Shown in pieces: positions 59,790-64,000 of a stretch of DNA of 64,000 nucleotides (its first letter is position 1; each line of letters starts with the position of its first letter). Source of the stretch: Rehmannia glutinosa (taxonomy: Eukaryota; Streptophyta; Magnoliopsida; Lamiales; Orobanchaceae). The stretch lies in the NCBI GenBank assembly GCA_016081115.2, contig JABTTQ020003410.1:310001-374000 (forward strand). The letters are read 5' to 3'. Both the position numbers and the translations under genes were made by a program. The notes beneath the pieces were generated by a model. It saw only the letters and a program-made list of their open reading frames with translations. It did no database searches and was not told the DNA's origin.

Positions 59790-60330
59790 CATAATGTGCT
59801 ATTGATCAATCCCCTTTGAAGAATTACTTTTACGCCTTGGAGTAGGAAACGAACCAAGTTTGTCTTTGGCTTGATCTCGAAGGAGTTGGATAACTTGAGA
59901 TCATCTTCCCCCGAGGTGAGGTTGAACAGTGAGGAGCCGTTGTTTGTCAAACGATCGGGGCGCGTAATTTTCCGATCGGTGGCGTCTGCGAACCACTTAA
60001 CCCGGTCTTTGTTTCGGTCAAAAGAGGTATGAATTTTAAGGGATTTATTAATTTTACGGAAGCATGTTGGGCCGATATGGTCGTAATGGACTATTTTCAT
60101 TTTGATCTAAAGACCCAATTTGTATACGGACAAATACTTGAAATAAGATCTTGATAAAAGTATGTCTTGTTGAGTTTATAAGTCGGGAAACATGACATGA
60201 TCCATTTAAAACCTCGAATAGAGACTGGATCTAAGTAGGTGTAACAATGCCACGAACAAAACAAGTTCTGAAAAAATCGGGTTCTTATTTCTCTAAAAAT
60301 CCGAAAAACAAATTGATTAGGGAGTGAAAA
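59790..60330 (+). other. Probable viral RNA leader
   Basis: It sits between the poly(A) site and the right TIR. In a circular viral genome, the long leader would lie here and lead back to the primer site. No conserved protein is seen on the plus strand; a minus-strand frame at 60100-59789 is unsupported. A captured host fragment is the alternative. Confidence 0.5.
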
Positions 60331-60369
60331 CCTTTTGATTATTGTATAATGCAATATATTTATCCTTAT

Positions 60370-60568
60370 GGAGCAATGCTACAAATTAGAGTTTAAAGGG
60401 ATAACTAGAACTATTGTTATTAAAGAATAAAATCCTAGGGGCAAAATGGTCCAAAAGTTGCAAAGAGTAATTATTTTCGTAGTTCGGGATGCAAAAGGTT
60501 AAAAATAAAAGTATAGGTTGTGAAGTGTAAAAAGGGGTAAAGTTGAGGTGGTTAAAAATAATTATCTC
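60370..60568 (-). repeat. Right terminal inverted repeat of the MULE
   Basis: On the minus strand it starts GAGATAATTATTTTTAACC and repeats TTTTTACACTTC and TTGCATCCCGAAC words, the diverged counterpart of the left TIR. Confidence 0.72.
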
Positions 60569-61831
60569 TTGTTTATTTCCCATGTCCGGCTAAACATCTT
60601 GTGATTCCGGGTTTGGGTTAGGTTAATGGATACTTTTGTTTGATGTTTAATTGCAATTGAAGTTATTATTTTCAAACCATATTCAAGTACTTTGTTTTAT
60701 TTTGTTTTATCAAAAGGCCTTTGGTTTAACTTGTTTTGATGTATTGATTCATAATTCGAGAGATGAGTTTCAATACTAGATCTTTGAGTACTTGACATGA
60801 ATATTTGCAAGATTGAGAAGTCTCGTGAATATTTATAATCTTGTATGCTTTTGGGAGTTGGATATCTTTTGTTGAGTAGAGATGCTAGCATAGATAATCC
60901 AATCAACATTTTTACATATATCTCGAGAGAGAGGGTAAAATACTTTCGTGATTGTCTTATAGGGAAGAATAATAATAACTTTGGTCGCGATTAATCGATA
61001 ACAAAGGGGATATTAATCGAAACCATAACCCTGGAATCCATTCATCTCATTGATCTTTCAATCAACTTTTACTTTGTCTTTTAGGATAAATTATTGTCTT
61101 GATTTTACAAAACCAATCATCCAATTTCGACCGTCTAGATAAAAATAAGACTATTATAATCTCAATACTTAGTACATAATTTATTAATCTCTGTGGATTC
61201 GACCTTGCTAACCCTATTCTATAAACTACACCGTACACTTGCAGTGAAGCTAAAAATAAGGCGAACACTATACATTAAAATATTACTAAGTATATAGAAA
61301 CATTTAACTAAGTATACAATTATCTTGAACTAAATACACAATTCCTTTGAATTACTTATATAACTAAGTATACAATTCCCTTTGAACTAAGTATACGAAT
61401 CCACAGAACTACTTACTAAACTTCTTATATAACTAAGAATACGATTCCATGAATCAAGTATACAAATCCTTGAACTAAATATACAATCAAACATGACTAA
61501 GTATACAAGTGCCTTTGAACTAAGTATATAATAAAACGATTGTTCACAAATATGGCGGAAAGAAGTATCAATTTTGAAAAAAAAAACGCTTGAAGTTGAT
61601 GATTTTTCCTCCCTAAAAATCGGGTAAATGGCGAAAAGGTAGGATTATGTTTCCTTGAAAATAGCTAATAACCGCCCAATTAACAAAAGCGATTAAATAT
61701 AAAAGTACAATTATACCCTTATAAGCATAAATTAACTAAAATGATCTACACCATCCAAAATTTTAAATCAATAGTCCATAAGTGTTCTTATGGACTAACC
61801 TAGATGGATTGGTCTCATTTGAACCAATCCC

Positions 61832-63081
61832 TATATATATATGTATATCCCTAGAGTTGCATCAATAAAAACCAATTACTTAAATAAACCTTTTAGCTAC
61901 CGAATGAGTGCAGAGTGTTTCGGATATGTTAAAAGAAAAAAATACAATCGGTTTTTTTAGTCATTACCATCAAACCAAGATGTTTTTAGCCATCTTTTTC
62001 AAACACATCTTTTTTAGCCATTTTGGGGTTTGAAAAACCTAATTTGCCCTTAAGCCAATTTAAGCGCACAAAAACACACATCCCTATGACTCGACATCGA
62101 GTTCGTGACTCGACATCGAGTTAATGTAAATCAGAACTCGATGTCGAGTCATTGTGACTCGACATCGAGTCATCAGAACTCGATGTCGAGTTACAACATC
62201 CGATTCTCTCACTTATTATAACCCAACTATTTTTAATCTTTATATTTTGTAAATGGCTATTTTGTATCATTTCTACATAATTATAACTAAACAGAATGTG
62301 TCCGATTGTGTATTGTACAAACAACAAACAAAATATAAACAACTCGTAATAAATAATATTGTGAGGAAAGGATCTTTTTCCTCTCTAACCTCTTTCATTG
62401 AAATATATGTTTACTCGGCAAATTACGGGTTGATACAAATGAATCCCTTATAACTATGTCACACCTATACCATATATTTCAACTACTTTTTTGGTGACCT
62501 CCCGTTGACTTGGATAGCAACTTGGACTCCATCCAATTGTTGAGAAGCAACCTCCGTTACTTCAAAAAAAAGTAGCGGCTTGAACTCCCTTTAAGTGTTG
62601 TTTGTGACCTCCGTCACATGGAATAAACTACTCATCGCGAGTTGTTGGAACAACATGGATCGAGCCTTTTTTTTCTTCTTGAATGGCTCAAAGACTTAAT
62701 ATGAGAAGACACTAATATAAAATATAATCGAATACAAAGTGCACAAAATCCACACTCTAAAAGTGTTGGAATCGCGTATATTTATAGACTCTAGCCCTAG
62801 GAATAAAATGAAACTTGGTAAAAGATCTTATTGACACAATTTTCTTCTTTAAAGAGTTTCAAATCTTCATTTAATGCTTGTGGTTGATTGTATACGTTCT
62901 TCCCTTCCAAAAGTCATTTAGATCTTCCCTTGTATGATAATAGTATATTCTCACATCTTCACCATGATGGGAAATATCTTTCAAGTCAACTTGCCATACA
63001 AAGGTAAAAAAATTACATGATATTCTACAAGATGATGCTTTTATGGCAGATCACTCCAAGTTAGGGTTTACGAATAAGTTT
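61832..63081. other. Copy B counterpart of 25724-27267
   Basis: It includes the palindrome cluster (62089-62195) and the LTR-like unassigned DNA. A deletion at about 62225 removes the right half of the inverted-repeat element found in copy A. Confidence 0.75.
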
Positions 63082-64000
63082 AAGTCTTCTTCTCCCCCAA
63101 GCGGGAAGTCTTCTTAATCTTCTTCTCCCACGATTAGAAGTCTTCTACTAGGAACATCCCCGCACATACACAAATGTTAGACGGACCCTCGGGGTTGCCC
63201 AAGGAGACCCATCCGACGTTCAAGTCAATATCGTATGCGAGAGAGAAAATAAGATAATAAATGAATGTTGAATATGAGATTATGAAATTACGAGTCGAGA
63301 TACTTAAAAATGACGAGGTTGGACCTTTACATATATAGGTAGTAGGCCTCATGGGTCATGTAGGAGAAAGTAGCATGTATGCGATCCGGATCCTTTGGGG
63401 GTTATTCCATCGTAGCCCATTGATTATTGGGCAATTAATAAGATTAATCTAATATATAATTGAATTATATATTATTAATAAAAGGACATTTTTAACCCCA
63501 ATATAAGCCCCCAACTTGATGCTCGGAAGTATGGAGCGATGAGGGAGCTAAGCGATATTGTGTTTGACTTGTCTTGATCTAATTTCCGGAATGTAGAGAT
63601 AGGAGCAATTGAGTGTCTTGCGAATATGTAATATGTTTAGGAGTTGATATCTTGAAGAGGGTGATGTATACTTAAAAGGAGTGGTCCCCAGAAAAAAGAG
63701 AGGTTCCCGGAGTGCGAGAGCCCATGAATTGAGTTTCTTACATGTGACGAGTCCCACAGGACTTAGCCTTTTTGGACAGAAACATATTTCTTATGAGTGA
63801 GTAGTCTTCATGTAACTTGAGTGTTAAGGAGAATGTCTATGGAGAATTAAAGTGAGATGGACCAACTAGTGAGAAGAGAGATGAGAGTCCGGGAGCCGGG
63901 AGAGCGTCCAGAGCGCCTCCCGGCGTGCGGAAAGGCACCATTTAGACACCCTCCAATGGGGAGGGTGGTGCGCTCCAAGGGCGGCCCAAGCCCCAGTCCA
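63082..64000. other. Unassigned sequence at the window end
   Basis: It starts with AAGTCTTCTTCTCCC-like repeats, then a short AT-rich palindrome (AATATATAATTGAATTATATATT region near 63450) and ends GC-rich (63890-64000). Short minus-strand frames (63352-63134, 63757-63548) show no known motif. An LTR or a further element is possible, but neither is supported. Confidence 0.5.

Larger units (their letters stand above)
52563..60330 (+). mobile_element. Endogenous pararetrovirus (Caulimoviridae), near unit length
   Basis: The segment starts at a tRNA-Met-type primer site and runs through a coat-like region, movement protein, aspartic protease, RT, RNase H and a last ORF, to a 35S-like promoter, poly(A) signal and probable leader. 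About 7.8 kb agrees with the 7-8 kb genomes of the family. Integrase is absent, as expected. Frames are broken many times, so it is an inert relic as read. The genus cannot be fixed; coat-like before movement protein recalls cavemo- and solendoviruses. Confidence 0.85.
52306..60568. mobile_element. Mutator-like element (MULE) carrying a pararetrovirus
   Basis: Comparison with the uninterrupted LTR in copy A fixes the ends exactly. TTGTTTATT is present on both sides (52297-52305, 60569-60577), a 9-bp TSD as Mutator-like elements make. The left end GGGATAACGTTTTTAATCAA and the inverted right end GAGATAATTATTTTTAACCA are related, and both continue into TTTTACACTTtGCAACCCGAAC-like words over about 200 bp. 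GAGATAATT is also how maize Mu termini begin. There is no transposase. The cargo is the viral sequence at about 52563-60330. Confidence 0.82.
51566..61267 (+). mobile_element. Solo Athila-type LTR, copy B, split by an insertion
   Basis: TSD CTATA at 51561-51565 and 61268-61272, as in copy A. The LTR is interrupted after 52305 and resumes at 60569; the halves together equal 23737-25166. Confidence 0.92.
51095..61831 (+). mobile_element. E3 copy B, containing solo LTR and Mutator-like/viral insert
   Basis: It has the same ends as E3 (GGGAGGGGATC...GAACCAATCCC) and the same word arrays (51410-51560, 61270-61540). It is enlarged to 10.7 kb by the nested insertions. Confidence 0.75.
47198..63081 (+). 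repeat. Large direct duplication, copy B (expanded)
   Basis: It is collinear with 20624-27267 but carries two extra insertions: E5 (49807-51058) and the Mutator-like/viral insert (52306-60568). It also has a deletion of about 200 bp near 62225. All other modules, TSDs included, are shared. Confidence 0.9.

Noticed and set aside
59789..60100. Minus-strand frame as a host gene captured by the MULE
   Set aside because: No recognisable domain. Its place between viral poly(A) signal and primer-site junction better suits the viral leader, though capture is not excluded.
52306..60568. Plain viral integration without a transposon
   Set aside because: The 9-bp TSD and related inverted ends are not expected from end-joining integration.

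Overview
The window is plant nuclear DNA, most likely from an angiosperm and probably a eudicot. It consists almost entirely of nested transposable elements. I found no intact host gene, rRNA or tRNA gene, CRISPR array or bacterial feature. All coding material is decayed retrotransposon or pararetrovirus protein, broken by stops and frame changes. Element boundaries were placed by reading terminal repeats and target-site duplications (TSDs) directly.

Layout. 1-4710: Ty1/copia element, plus strand, cut by the window edge. 5437-10620: internally deleted Athila-type Ty3/gypsy element, minus strand, TSD ACTAG. 11545-21949: hAT element, TSD CTTTTGGC. It holds two elements sitting in (TA)n tracts (E1 and E2), and E1 in turn holds a 7.4 kb copia element (13203-20563, TSD TGTTG). 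22083-22923: two MITEs. 23267-25723: a third (TA)n-flanked element (E3) holding a solo gypsy LTR (TSD CTATA). 27294-41329: a 14 kb Sirevirus-like copia element, minus strand, TSD ATGTT, with about 4.8 kb of extra coding-like DNA after pol. 41335-45295: gypsy fragment with two tandem arrays, a small TRIM-like LTR element (42957-44329) and a rearranged copia pol continuing to 47197. 47198-63081: a second copy of the 20624-27267 segment, enlarged by two later insertions. 63082-64000: unassigned.

The most unusual object is in the second copy. At 52306-60568, inside the duplicated solo LTR, lies an insert with a 9-bp TSD (TTGTTTATT) and Mutator-like terminal inverted repeats. Its cargo is an almost unit-length endogenous pararetrovirus (family Caulimoviridae). 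The virus starts at its tRNA-Met primer site and keeps coat-like, movement, protease, RT, RNase H and a terminal ORF. It also keeps a 35S-like promoter with an as-1-type element, a poly(A) signal and a probable leader.

Relative order of events, from nesting: hAT; then E1 and E2 in it; solo LTR formed in E3; duplication of the 6.6 kb segment; then E5 and the Mutator-like/viral insert in copy B only. Copia-2 lies next to copy A.

Caution about the sequence: sister copies disagree repeatedly at CAG/CTG positions (for example, two primer sites read TGGTATCGAGCC instead of TGGTATCAGAGCC). This suggests systematic consensus errors, so some apparent frameshifts may not be real.
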